Source of the DNA: Calothrix sp. PCC 7507
GTDB lineage: Bacteria; Cyanobacteriota; Cyanobacteriia; Cyanobacteriales; Nostocaceae
Length of the DNA stretch: 64,000 nucleotides
Reading direction: 5' to 3'
Assembly: GCF_000316575.1 (NCBI RefSeq)
Contig: NC_019682.1
Coordinates: 1,116,001-1,180,000 of the forward strand
Position 1 is the first letter of the stretch. Each line of letters opens with the position of its first letter. The translations under genes were made by a program, and so were the position numbers. This document shows, piece by piece, positions 42,547-51,594 of the stretch. The notes below the pieces were generated by a model. The model was not told the DNA's origin, searched no databases, and worked only from the letters and a program-made list of their open reading frames with translations.

Positions 42547-42710
42547 AATTTAATCATGTAGGGGAGCCACTGCTCGACTAGTATATTTATATATTTTTAT
42601 TTTCTTGCTATCGCCATACTGTTGCAATTACCTAAATATAGTAGGATGTGTAACCCCTGTATAAACAATAAACTTAATTATTAAAAATCAATTAAGAATT
42701 TATATAGGAT

Positions 42711-42850
42711 AGTAGCCCTTTCAAGGTGGTGAAATTCGGAACGAAAATTGGTTATTTCAACCTTTAAAAATCCCAAAATCTGAGCGGATAACTTAGGATG
42801 ATCACACTAAAGCAACGTATCTTCGTTTGTCACCTTGAAAGGGCTAGTCC
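42711..42850. mobile_element. MITE with 8-bp target duplication
   Basis: 140 bases with terminal inverted repeats (GCCCTTTCAAGGTG at 42715-42728 and CACCTTGAAAGGGC at 42831-42844, perfect 14-mers), flanked by the direct repeat TATAGGAT (42703-42710 and 42851-42858). No coding capacity. Confidence 0.75.
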
Positions 42851-42881
42851 TATAGGATTAGTATTTGGTTTCTGAAATACA

Positions 42882-43037
42882 CGTAGGGTGGGCATTGCTC
42901 ACAAAAACCATGATACGGTGGGCATTGCCCAACGCCACTCCTCTCAACGCGGGAAACTCCTCCGGATTCGGCAGTCTACTCGGTGCTTCAGACGCACGTG
43001 TGGCTGCGCTCACCACGCACAAGGGTGGCTCCCCTAC
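42882..43037. repeat. GTAGGGTGGGC repeat with added palindromic tail
   Basis: Starts GTAGGGTGGGCATTGCTCAC and, after CGGTGGGCATTGCCCA, runs into GC-rich palindromic material (GCACGTGTGGCTGCGCTCAC) ending in GGGTGGCTCCCCTAC. A composite of small dispersed repeats. Confidence 0.55.
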
Positions 43038-43091
43038 AAATACTGAGATTTTTTCAATAATCAAATCGGATTCCTATACATAAGGTAAGTG

Positions 43092-43292
43092 ATGGCACTA
43101 AAACTAAAAATACTGAATATGTCTGATAGAGGCAGCGCAGCAACAATTTCCGAATCTATTTACGTAATGGCACTAGATGCGAAGGTAGAAGTAGATGTTA
43201 AACATCAAACTATCACCGTAGAATCCACGGCATCTGAGGAATCGATTAAACAGGTAATTGTTGCTGCTGGCTACACAATTGAAGGTTATTAA
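43092..43292 (+). CDS. HMA-like protein without metal-binding cysteines
   Basis: 66 residues with the beta-alpha-beta-beta-alpha-beta pattern of heavy-metal-associated domains (ALKLKILNMSDRGSAATISE, ..., VEVDVKHQTITVESTASEES, IKQVIVAAGYTIEG). The usual M-x-C-x-x-C site is replaced by M-S-D-R-G-S, so it cannot bind Cu(I) in the normal way. ATG 43092 (AAGG 7-8 bases upstream) is preferred to GTG 43089. Function unknown; perhaps a regulatory or adapter version. Confidence 0.7.
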   Translation: MALKLKILNMSDRGSAATISESIYVMALDAKVEVDVKHQTITVESTASEESIKQVIVAAGYTIEGY

Positions 43293-44109
43293 CCATCATC
43301 TAACTTTTGTCACAAGCTGGTCACAACATTGTCATAAGTTAGATTCATCATCAGAACCATAGAAAGCTTTAATTTAGTTAATGTCTGCTCTTACAACTGA
43401 CAGACTTAACTAACTTACCTGTCAAAACTTTGGGGTATTAGCTTGAGTGCTAAATTAGCTATTTATGTGTATTTACGGTAGTCATTTTGTGAAATTCTGA
43501 TAAAGATATGGCTAATAAAATAGACAGGCAAAGGCTCAATATACCAGCTAGTAATGCTATTATTCAGTGCTGGAAAAACCCAGCATAACCTAGCTCCACA
43601 AAGCAATGAGGGTTACTATACCGCAGACAAACTGATTCAGTATTTTGCAGGATAGTAGTTTCTAGACTATGTAAATATCTCGGTTATTACGGTGAAGGAT
43701 ATTTTATAAAACTTTAAATATTCATCCGGGCTGAGTAAATATATTAGTGCTTTATCTACTAATTAATGCAATCTGATGATTGTCATAATTATCTCAAATA
43801 GCTAATAGCTGGAAATTACAGACTAAATTTGAGGGCGATATAAAATATTCAGTATTTTTACTGTTTCAAAAGAAATACGTAAGAGCAGAAAGTAGGTATC
43901 ATCAGGCGAATATCTAGTAATCGTAGTCAAGGAAAATCCTTAAAAGGAGATTAAAATTGAACGTTGATTGTGGACTTAGTGCTAAGGCACTTAAATATCT
44001 GGTAATATCCCTTAGCAATAAATACCGAGATTTCCTTATTAGTTAAGTAAGAGTAATAAGTTGTACCGAGTGATATCTTTGATGTTGATATAGGGCAAAA
44101 AGCAAAGCA
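43293..44109. other. Long intergenic region
   Basis: 817 bases, AT-rich. A possible short leader frame lies at 43957-44046. Near 43573-43587 there is the hairpin CTGGAAAAACCCAG. No other gene, RNA family or repeat was recognised. Confidence 0.45.
43957..44046 (+). CDS. Possible 29-residue leader peptide
   Basis: TTG-initiated frame preceded by AAGGAG (43944-43949) and reading MNVDCGLSAKALKYLVISLS, then NKYRDFLIS. It ends 63 bases before the GGDEF gene. The good ribosome-binding site is the only support. Confidence 0.25.
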   Translation: MNVDCGLSAKALKYLVISLSNKYRDFLIS

Positions 44110-45135
44110 ATGAATATTTCCATTCTGGTCTTTGGGAGTCATGAATTTCTTGCCACACTTCCAGATCAGATCCGTTATACAACCGCTTTTAGCGTAGAAA
44201 TTATCGCTAATGTCATTCAAGCAGTATCGCGTATTCAAACCGCGCCGCCCGATATAATAATTGTGCAGGCTAGCCTTGATGGCAGTATGGAACTGTGTTT
44301 GTGGCTGAAAGATCAGGCAAAACTATCCTGGATATACTGCATCCTATTGGAAGATCGTTCTCAGCAAATCATGGAGAGAAGTAAAAATGGTTGGGAGTGG
44401 GAGTTAGAAATGACTTCTACTGTATTGAAACAAGGGGCTGATGCTTATATCTGGCAACTTCCTGAAGAAAACACCAATAGTAATTTTGCTGATTCGACTC
44501 TTAACCATGACCTTATACTTGCTCAATTGACAGTTGGTTTACGTAAGGCGAAAAAATATCGCGATCTGATCCGCACTAATGATTTGTTGTCAGCGATCGC
44601 CTTAGCTGATTCCTTGACAGAAATGAACAATCGCCGGGCGTTGGAATGGGACTTACCTAGGCAAATTCAAAAGTCCCGCGATCATCTCAGTCCCATGAGT
44701 TTGATCATTTTAGATGTGGACTATTTCAAGAAAGTTAACGATACCTATGGGCATCTAGTCGGCGATCGCCTTTTACAGCTACTCTGTAATCGTCTACGGC
44801 AAAATCTCCGCTATCAAGATACCCCCTTCCGTTATGGTGGCGAAGAATTCGTGATTCTTTTAGCCAATACTACTGGTGAAGAAGCCCTGATTGTGGCACG
44901 TCGTCTGAATCGCCTAGTCAGCGAACAACCATTTGCAGTCAACAATCAGCATACTATTAATGTCACGATTAGTTTAGGCACAGCTTCTCTGGAAGCTGAT
45001 GATGACGATCAAGGTATCAGCTTACTAGATCGTGCCGATCAATGTTTGTTGCAGGCTAAAGCAACTGGGCGCAACCGAGTTATTAGTTCAGACTATTTAT
45101 CGCCTGTCTCACGTCTCAAAGCAGCTTCTTCTTAA
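44110..45135 (+). CDS. GGDEF diguanylate cyclase with degenerate receiver domain
   Basis: 341 residues. The first 120 residues resemble a receiver domain, but the phospho-acceptor position at the end of strand 3 is glutamine (PPDIIIVQAS, Q53), so phosphorylation is unlikely. Residues 165-335 form a GGDEF domain: DSLTEMNNRRALEWDL, LDVDYFKKVNDTYGHLVGDR, and the active-site loop RYGGEEFVIL (GGEEF 243-247). The product-inhibition I-site RxxD is present (RYQD 234-237, five residues before GGEEF). It should make cyclic di-GMP. Monocistronic. Confidence 0.92.
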   Translation: MNISILVFGSHEFLATLPDQIRYTTAFSVEIIANVIQAVSRIQTAPPDIIIVQASLDGSMELCLWLKDQAKLSWIYCILLEDRSQQIMERSKNGWEWELEMTSTVLKQGADAYIWQLPEENTNSNFADSTLNHDLILAQLTVGLRKAKKYRDLIRTNDLLSAIALADSLTEMNNRRALEWDLPRQIQKSRDHLSPMSLIILDVDYFKKVNDTYGHLVGDRLLQLLCNRLRQNLRYQDTPFRYGGEEFVILLANTTGEEALIVARRLNRLVSEQPFAVNNQHTINVTISLGTASLEADDDDQGISLLDRADQCLLQAKATGRNRVISSDYLSPVSRLKAASS

Positions 45136-45248
45136 GAGTGTTCAGTGTTGAGTTCCAGAAAATTTTGTAGTTTTATTTGTGATCAGGTCTAAAGCCATCA
45201 CTATGAACTAGGACTATATTTTGATATTTAATGATGTTTCCCTATTTG

Positions 45249-45965
45249 TCAAAACTCAACACTCTTGATCGCACTCTGACAATCTGCTACGGATGCACCT
45301 TGTCGCATAGCCTTGACTAAGGCTTCATAACTAGGCCAATTTTCTTGCAGCAGGGTTTTGGCTTGGAGGGCATAAAACCGTTGTTTCTGCTGACGAACAG
45401 ACGCAGCGAACCCCAAATTTGTCAAGACTCCTGCTAGCTTATTTTGATCATCTGCTCCACCTTCAGTATTATTGAAAACCAAAGTTTCGGCAGCAATACC
45501 CGCCATCCAAATAGTGCAGTAGCGATCTAGCATTTGGGCACTAATTTTACCCACTTGCAATTGAGATGCTAATTGATCATCATTAAAGGTGACACCGCCT
45601 TGTCCTGGTTGACCCTGTTTCCAAGCTTCCCATGCACTGAGAGTGTAGCCGCTGATGGGAATTTCAAACAAATAAGCGATCAGGAAGTGGCCAGCTTCAT
45701 GATGAATGATGCGATCGCGATGTTCCTGAGAAAAGCCAGCAATCCAATCTAAAAATATAGTCCCCCCCTTACCTTGCAACCGGAAACTGTCGAAAGTGGC
45801 TATTCCCAAAATGGTGAAGGTGGCAAGCGCTGGTATTGTGGGTGACAAGTTGAATAATGGCCCCAGCAGCACTGAGAGAGTCATGAAAAAAATAGAGATT
45901 GCAACTAGATTTAAAGCAGTCTGGCTCATTACGTAGTTTCTGAATTTAGCTTCATCTTTCTTCAT
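45249..45965 (-). CDS. M41 (FtsH-type) peptidase domain without AAA ATPase
   Basis: 238 residues: two transmembrane helices (about residues 15-36 and 44-60), then the Zn site HHEAGHFLIAYLFEIPISGY (HEAGH 89-93) and further on the GGADDQNKLAG segment with a likely third ligand. FtsH normally has an AAA+ module before this; here it is absent, so the protein cannot unfold substrates by itself. Such stand-alone M41 proteins are known in cyanobacteria and plants but are poorly understood. It may work with FtsH or as a site-specific membrane protease. Confidence 0.82.
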   Translation of the reverse strand: MKKDEAKFRNYVMSQTALNLVAISIFFMTLSVLLGPLFNLSPTIPALATFTILGIATFDSFRLQGKGGTIFLDWIAGFSQEHRDRIIHHEAGHFLIAYLFEIPISGYTLSAWEAWKQGQPGQGGVTFNDDQLASQLQVGKISAQMLDRYCTIWMAGIAAETLVFNNTEGGADDQNKLAGVLTNLGFAASVRQQKQRFYALQAKTLLQENWPSYEALVKAMRQGASVADCQSAIKSVEF

Positions 45966-46296
45966 TATTCATTGATCAACAAATCGAAGCAAGGAGTATC
46001 GCTGCAGATCTCAACCATTCTGCTGCCAATGATCCCCGACTTTTTGAAAAAGTCGGGGATCTTTTGGATATAAGTCACCTTAGTCTCAATAAAATTTAGC
46101 AATATAAGGGTATATACGGTTATATTTGTCTTTTTCTACCAGCTACTCTCAAAAGAACAAGCTCTTAGTAACCTTAAAATATGCTGTGCCAATATCTACA
46201 AGTCTTGAGCGACCAAGTACCCAAGGCGATGAGTTATGTTAGCTAATTAGCGAATTTGTGTCTATCGCCATTAAGTATAATTATCCAGATACTATT
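45966..46296. other. Intergenic region with hairpin
   Basis: 331 bases between purU and the M41 gene, both minus. Contains the 31-base perfect hairpin at 46031-46061; nothing else recognised. Confidence 0.5.
46031..46061. repeat. Perfect hairpin (GATCCCCGACTTTTT)
   Basis: 15-base perfect stem GATCCCCGACTTTTT / AAAAAGTCGGGGATC around one base. Likely a widespread REP-type repeat in Nostocales or a terminator for purU. Confidence 0.7.
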
Positions 46297-47151
46297 TTAC
46301 TCAAAGACTACCGTCCTATTCCCATATACCAATACGCGATTTCGCAGATGCGATCGCACTGCTCTTGCTAATACAACCCGCTCTAAGTCCTTACCTTTTC
46401 TAATCAAATCCTCAACCTCATCGCGGTGGCTGACTCTGACTACATCCTGTTCAATTATTGGGCCTGCATCTAAATCAGCAGTCGCATAATGAGCAGTTGC
46501 ACCAATAATTTTCACCCCGCGTTCAAAAGCTCTGTGATAGGGATTAGCTCCCACAAAAGCAGGTAAAAATGAATGATGAATATTAATAATTTGCGGAAAT
46601 TGTGCAATAAAATCGGCACTAACAATTTGCATATATTTCGCTAATACAACCAAATCAATATCGTATTGGCGCAGCAATTCTAGCTGTTTGGCTTCCTGTT
46701 CTGATTTATTATCCTTAGTTATGGGAATGTGACAATAGTCGATATTAAACTGCTCCGCTACTACCTTTAAGTCAGGATGATTACTGATAATGAGTGGAAT
46801 TTCTGCCACAAATTCATTAGCACGTTGTCGCCAAATTAAATCGAATAGACAATGGTCTTGCCGACTTACCCAAATGGCAATACGTGGCACAGTATCAGAA
46901 AAGTGTAGTTCCCATTTAGCACCTAAAGGTTGAGCGATCGCACTAAATGCAGGTGCAATCAAATCTCGTGGTAAATTAAACCCTGTTAATTGCCATTCAA
47001 TCCGAGAGAGAAATAACCCAGCCGCAAAGTCTGTATGCTGATCTGCATGGATAATATTACCGCCATTAGCATAGATAAAATTGGCAATTTTTGCTACCAA
47101 TCCTCGTTGATCGGGACAGAAAATGAGTAATGTTGCTGTTGGATTGGTCAT
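46297..47151 (-). CDS. purU: Formyltetrahydrofolate deformylase
   Basis: 284 residues. Releases formate from 10-formyl-THF. An N-terminal ACT domain (TATLLIFCPDQRGLVAKIAN, FIYANGGNIIHADQH) is followed by the formyltransferase-fold catalytic part: VLAKYMQIVSADFIAQFPQI, INIHHSFLPAFVGANPYHRA and GATAHYATADLDAGPIIEQD, with the conserved Asn/His/Asp of the family. Length is typical (280-290). Monocistronic. Confidence 0.95.
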   Translation of the reverse strand: MTNPTATLLIFCPDQRGLVAKIANFIYANGGNIIHADQHTDFAAGLFLSRIEWQLTGFNLPRDLIAPAFSAIAQPLGAKWELHFSDTVPRIAIWVSRQDHCLFDLIWRQRANEFVAEIPLIISNHPDLKVVAEQFNIDYCHIPITKDNKSEQEAKQLELLRQYDIDLVVLAKYMQIVSADFIAQFPQIINIHHSFLPAFVGANPYHRAFERGVKIIGATAHYATADLDAGPIIEQDVVRVSHRDEVEDLIRKGKDLERVVLARAVRSHLRNRVLVYGNRTVVFE

Positions 47152-47425
47152 AAGAAAGTTGAATTACTAGTGATAACTTTGGAGACACTTTTGAAATTTT
47201 GCTTAAAAACCGCGCTTCTGTTTCCTTAGGAAGATGAAAAACTTTAATCCTTGCAGTATCAAGATATCTAGGTTTGAGTAGATGATTCACCACCACAAGA
47301 CGTAAAACCCATAAATTAAGGTTTTTAAATTATCATCCGGAAAAAGTAATATCTAGAAGGAAAAATGAAAAAGTAAACTTCATTCGCTGCATTTTAAATC
47401 AACGTATAGAAAATTGAGGTTTCAC

Positions 47426-47698
47426 ATGCTGATCATTGTTTTGTCAATAATATTCTATTTAGTGATGGCTTACTGCTTCTTGACTGAATGGCTAGATTTT
47501 TTTATAGCAGACAAAGATATTACTTCAGAGCAACGCTCCATATCTTATGTAATTTTGATCATAGCCACTACTTTCTGGCCAGTAGTAGTGCCGATCGCTT
47601 ACTTGGAACTATTAAAGTTTAATAGAAAACACAGAGAAATTTTTGATTTAATAAGAAACACATCAAAACCTAGAACTTATGATGTTTATGATAAATGA
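47426..47698 (+). CDS. Small membrane protein, FWPxVxP family (paralogue 2)
   Basis: 90 residues. Two transmembrane stretches; the motif ATTFWPVVVPIAYLELLK matches the one at 19575-19859. ATG 47426 has GAGGT five bases upstream, whereas the earlier TTG at 47414 overlaps it. The C-terminus (about 25 residues) is polar and unlike paralogue 1. Function unknown. Confidence 0.6.
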   Translation: MLIIVLSIIFYLVMAYCFLTEWLDFFIADKDITSEQRSISYVILIIATTFWPVVVPIAYLELLKFNRKHREIFDLIRNTSKPRTYDVYDK

Positions 47699-48362
47699 TA
47701 TCAAACTTGCCAACAGACGTATTACTAATATCCAATTGTTAATTTCTCCATGAAAACGCTAACCACTAGTAATTATTTATTAGTGCTAGACGAAGCTAAG
47801 GTATATTTTATTTGATATGAGCATTCTATAAATCTTCGTTTTACCCCACCCTAACCCTCCCCTTATCAAGCAGGGCTGTTTCATTCCCTAAAACAGGTAA
47901 AATTGCAAGGGTTAACGAGATAAAAATTTAGGGTAAGTACACAATTTTGACGATAATTTTTGCGTCTTCAAGCCCTAGATCGTGTTCTTTTTCTTTGCGC
48001 CTTCTCTACGAGACGCTACGTGAATGCGCCTACCCTGTGGGTTCCGCTTGCGGTATGCGTGAGAATATGCCCTTGACAAATCTCACACATTAGCGAATGA
48101 AACAGCCCTGGGCATTAAGGGGGGTAAAACCCGGATCTAAATATAAATCCGACTTGCGTATACACGGTAGCCTTGATCAGAGGGGTAATGCAATTCAAAT
48201 CACAGCCAACCACTTTTCAAACATCCTCTAAAATCTATAGGCAATGACCACTAAAACCTTGATCTAGTGGGCTAAGTGGGTGTATGTCAAAAATCAAATA
48301 GTAGCCAGATAAAATCACATTTTAGCCTGTCCACGCCACTAAGATTTAACATTTTCAGCAGA
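47699..48362. other. Intergenic region with nested element
   Basis: 664 bases. A pair of nested inverted-repeat elements lies at 47838-48130. The flanks have no recognised gene or terminator. Confidence 0.5.
47838..48130. mobile_element. Nested inverted-repeat elements
   Basis: Outer element: GTTTTACCCC (47838-47847) and GGGGTAAAAC (48121-48130). Inner element: CAGGGCTGTTTCATTC (47871-47886) and GAATGAAACAGCCCTG (48095-48110), a perfect 16-base inverted repeat spanning 240 bases. It looks as if the inner one landed in the outer one. No coding capacity. Confidence 0.6.
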
Positions 48363-48980
48363 CTATTTTTTGCCTGCTGGAGTCGGGTTTTCAAAGTTTG
48401 GTAGAGACTGTTTTTTACTATTTTCTACAGGTTGTTTCCACTCTGATATGTCACGATTTACAGCATTTTCAAAATCTGTAGATACCAACAGCACATCTAT
48501 ATTACCATCAGGTTTCACAGATGGGTCAGCTTGAGCATATAAGAAACGACGGTTAAAATCAGGCTTACCCAAAATTAACTGATGGCTTTTCTGATTCTTG
48601 AGAAGAAGATTAATAGTTGTCTGGGGTTTATCTAAACCAAATTCTCTTTTTTGGTTAGCGGAGACTGATAAAGAGTAATTACTTTTAGCTGGAACCAACA
48701 AATCTAACAAATAGGAAACAATAGCATCATTTGCAGGCTCTGATATTGGAGTTTTAAGCAACCACTTAGGGTTATTCGACTTACCATTACGTTCTAGAGT
48801 CAGATTTACCTTTTGAGTTGTAATTATCAAAGACTGCACATCATCGGCTGTAAACGAGAAAATTTGCTGTTTTTTCTCTTTAACATCTTCTCGTCGAGTC
48901 GCACCTTGAATTTCGTAGAAATAGACAAAACTACCCAGACCCAGCGCTAGGAATATCAAAATTAAAGTTGTTTTTGTCAT
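48363..48980 (-). CDS. DUF4340 domain-containing protein
   Basis: 205 residues with an N-terminal membrane anchor (TTLILIFLALGLGSFVYFYE), then a DUF4340 part (FSFTADDVQSLIITTQKVNL, ..., FGLDKPQTTINLLLKNQKSH, KPDFNRRFLYAQAD). It follows the GldG-like gene by 56 bases on the same strand. DUF4340 proteins typically accompany Gld-type ABC systems. Extracytoplasmic side is likely. Confidence 0.82.
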   Translation of the reverse strand: MTKTTLILIFLALGLGSFVYFYEIQGATRREDVKEKKQQIFSFTADDVQSLIITTQKVNLTLERNGKSNNPKWLLKTPISEPANDAIVSYLLDLLVPAKSNYSLSVSANQKREFGLDKPQTTINLLLKNQKSHQLILGKPDFNRRFLYAQADPSVKPDGNIDVLLVSTDFENAVNRDISEWKQPVENSKKQSLPNFENPTPAGKK

Positions 48981-49036
48981 TGGTTATTGGTCATTTGTCA
49001 TTTGTCATTTTTCCCCCTGCCCCCTGCCCCCTTGCT

Positions 49037-50599
49037 CTACCGTCGGTTCCACCAGATAATGGCTCCTGCTGACAACCCAATTAGAGGTAAAACTAATAGA
49101 GACGATAACGTTAAAAGATTGGCTTGGGCTGCTGTCAGGTTAATCCGACGGTTTTTTGCTTCTTTGGGGCGGATTGAAAGGGGTTGCTGGTCTTGTTGAC
49201 TTAGCCAAGTGACTGAGTTGAGAAAAACGTCTCCATTTAGCTGCTTTTGAAATAAACCATCAGTGGCAAAATCTGAATTTCCTAACACTACTAACCTTGA
49301 TTCGGTAGTAGCAGTGGGGGATGAGGGAGTAGGGTTAGATTTAGCTGCTAGTTTTCTTGTCAAAGCGACACCCAAGGTCAAAGGCCCTTTGAGGTCTTTA
49401 TTGGGGTTAAACTCCAGTTTTTCGCTTTTCAAATCGCTTTCTGCCCAACTGTTAGGATAAGGTTTAGTTCGCAGTATAGGCGTAGCAATAACACCAGCTA
49501 CCGGAGTAGTTTCTAAAGGTCGTGCTAACCGATAAAAAGAAATGCCGTTGCCAAAATCTTTGGTGATTGGGTGTTGACCGTAATCTGTGACTAAAGGCAC
49601 CGCAGGGCCTAATCCTACACCCCCAGAAACATCGACGGCTAAACGATTATCCAGACGAATTCCCCAATTTTGTAGCAGGCTATTGAGTTTGGGATCAGTA
49701 TTGGGATCAATCATCAGCAGCAAGTTACCGCCGCGATTGAGATAGTCTTGTAAGGCTTTGATTTCGCTGTCAAATAATTCTCGTTTGGGGCCAGCTACTA
49801 CTAATACAGCAGCATCATCAGGAACTTTTGATTTTTCCGCGAGATTCAGCGGTGATGTAGTGTAATTTTTGTCACCTAATCCCTGAACCGCTTGAGACAT
49901 TCCTCCCTCTGCGGCTGCAAGTTGGTGTTCGCCGTGTCCTTGGAGGAAATAAACTTTAGCTGTGCTGGTGCTGGTGAGTTGTTGCAGGCGATTAGTTAAC
50001 TTAACTTCCGATAGCCTTTCATTCTCATTCACCACCTGCACTAATTGTTTTTTATCTTGGGATTCTAAATAAATTTCACCATAATCTTTGACACCAAACT
50101 TCTCTGCTAATCCCGGTCTGTCCTGGGGGTTAACGTACTCAAACTGAAACTTTGAGTTTTGTCGGCGATAATTTTCTAACAGTTCCCGGTCTTGGGGATT
50201 TTGGATAACATCAAATACCCATATTTTAACTGGCTGTGGTAGCGATCGCGCCAGTTCCCGTGATTGGGGGGCGAGGGTAAACAACTGAGTTTCTGTTAAG
50301 TCTGTCCGCAGGTGGTAGCGAGTACCTAAAAAGTTAATCAGTCCTAAAATTGCTAATACTGCTAGAGTTGCAATCAAGGCATTCGTACTGGCTAGGATAG
50401 AACGCCGAGTCCACCATTGACTTTGTTGGCTTTGCCATATCACCCACAACCCGCTAATGACAATTCCTGTGATGAGAAATGCTAACGGGATTGGCCCCCA
50501 CTTTTCGGAAACTAACCCAGCTGTTAAGCCTGCAACCAATAGGAAGGGACCGAACCAAAACAGATATTGCCAAATTCTATTTTTCATGTCATTTGTCAT
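49037..50599 (-). CDS. GldG-like ABC-type transport accessory protein
   Basis: 520 residues. A membrane helix pair near the N-terminus (FLLVAGLTAGLV, LAFLITGIVISGLWVI) and another at ALIATLAVLAILGLINFLG precede a large extracytoplasmic domain, then a C-terminal helix (LTLSSLLVLPLIGLSAGAII). Matches GldG/DUF4350-type proteins: LPQPVKIWVFDVIQNPQDRE, VYFLQGHGEHQLAAAEGGMS and DAAVLVVAGPKRELFDSEIK. Gap of 182 bases (tandem repeats) follows the permease. In Flavobacteria, GldG works with GldA/GldF in gliding; here the process is unknown. Confidence 0.88.
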   Translation of the reverse strand: MTNDMKNRIWQYLFWFGPFLLVAGLTAGLVSEKWGPIPLAFLITGIVISGLWVIWQSQQSQWWTRRSILASTNALIATLAVLAILGLINFLGTRYHLRTDLTETQLFTLAPQSRELARSLPQPVKIWVFDVIQNPQDRELLENYRRQNSKFQFEYVNPQDRPGLAEKFGVKDYGEIYLESQDKKQLVQVVNENERLSEVKLTNRLQQLTSTSTAKVYFLQGHGEHQLAAAEGGMSQAVQGLGDKNYTTSPLNLAEKSKVPDDAAVLVVAGPKRELFDSEIKALQDYLNRGGNLLLMIDPNTDPKLNSLLQNWGIRLDNRLAVDVSGGVGLGPAVPLVTDYGQHPITKDFGNGISFYRLARPLETTPVAGVIATPILRTKPYPNSWAESDLKSEKLEFNPNKDLKGPLTLGVALTRKLAAKSNPTPSSPTATTESRLVVLGNSDFATDGLFQKQLNGDVFLNSVTWLSQQDQQPLSIRPKEAKNRRINLTAAQANLLTLSSLLVLPLIGLSAGAIIWWNRR

Positions 50600-50652
50600 T
50601 GGTCATTGGTCATTGGTCATTTGTCATTTGTCATTTGTCATTTGTTATTTGT
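50587..50652. repeat. Heptameric repeat (GTCATTT/GTCATTG)
   Basis: About nine tandem units between the GldG-like gene and the permease; a shorter run of the same type lies at 48980-49010. Confidence 0.8.
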
Positions 50653-50781
50653 CCTCTTTTAATGACTAATAATTACTGACACCAATTTGAAAAGAGAATG
50701 CGACAGATGAATTCCCTGAAGCCAGATGCAGAAAGGAACTCCCAATCCAAAATCCAAAATTTAAAATCTAAAATGGTATGA

Positions 50782-51594
50782 CTACTGACGCTGGAAGCGC
50801 AGTGCATCAATTGATTGTGATGTGAGAAAAATGCCCAAAAAAATGTAACTGCCAAAGAGAATCAAGGCGCTGGTGTCAAAAATTCCTTGAATCAGGGTGT
50901 TGTAATGTTTCAGTAATGAAAAATAACCCAAGGCTTCTCCTATGGAACCACCAATATTTTTGGCAATGACATCAATGAACAATAACAATAAAATGACTGC
51001 GAAGGTGAGGACGGCAGAGAGGATTGTACTATCGGTTAAGGAGGAAATAAACATTCCCAATGATAAAATTGCAGCTGCCAGTAATATTAATCCGAAATGA
51101 CCTAGTAAGAGAATTACTAGGGGCATTGGTGGATTGGCGCTATTGATGGCAAATGCTTCAAACGCTAGCATGGGTGCAACCATCGAGATGAAGAAAGTTA
51201 GCACTCCTAATAATTTACCCACAGCTACCGCCCAGTTTGTGACTGGTGACGTGGCTAGAAGTTCTAAAGTGCCCCGTTTGCGTTCTTCTGCATAAAGTCC
51301 CATTGAAAGAATTGGCAGTATGAACAACAATAACCAACCCATGCGATCTAAAAATGCCCGGACAAATTCGTAGGGGACATCTATGGGCGGTATTGTGACT
51401 CCTAGTTGTTGTCCTTGTAAATCGTATGCGGCAACTGCTGGTAAAATGCCATCTGGCCCCAACAAAATCATCACTAAAAATAACCCGGCTATGAACCAAA
51501 ACACGCCGGCGATCGCATACGCTAAAGGTGATACAAAATAACTCTGTAACTCTCGGCGATAAATGGCAATAATATTGCCAATTACTATACCCAT
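50782..51594 (-). CDS. ABC transporter permease (GldF/ABC-2 type)
   Basis: 270 residues with six transmembrane helices of the ABC-2/GldF type: YRRELQSYFVSPLAYAIAGV at the N-terminus and LLFILPILSMGLYAEERKRG, TLELLATSPVTNWAVAVGKL (the conserved EERKRGTLELL motif). The start codon abuts the stop of the ATPase gene, so translation is coupled. The substrate is unknown. Confidence 0.92.
   Translation of the reverse strand: MGIVIGNIIAIYRRELQSYFVSPLAYAIAGVFWFIAGLFLVMILLGPDGILPAVAAYDLQGQQLGVTIPPIDVPYEFVRAFLDRMGWLLLFILPILSMGLYAEERKRGTLELLATSPVTNWAVAVGKLLGVLTFFISMVAPMLAFEAFAINSANPPMPLVILLLGHFGLILLAAAILSLGMFISSLTDSTILSAVLTFAVILLLLFIDVIAKNIGGSIGEALGYFSLLKHYNTLIQGIFDTSALILFGSYIFLGIFLTSQSIDALRFQRQ

Larger units (their letters stand above)
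42433..43091. other. Intergenic region with several repeats
   Basis: 659 bases without a supported gene. In order: an AGGACTTACGCAAC fragment at 42525-42546, a MITE at 42711-42850, and a GTAGGGTGGGC-type repeat with extra palindromic material to about 43037. Confidence 0.6.

Noticed and set aside
43951-44238. 95-codon minus frame at the GGDEF start
   Set aside because: Overlaps the well-supported GGDEF gene and has no ribosome-binding site.
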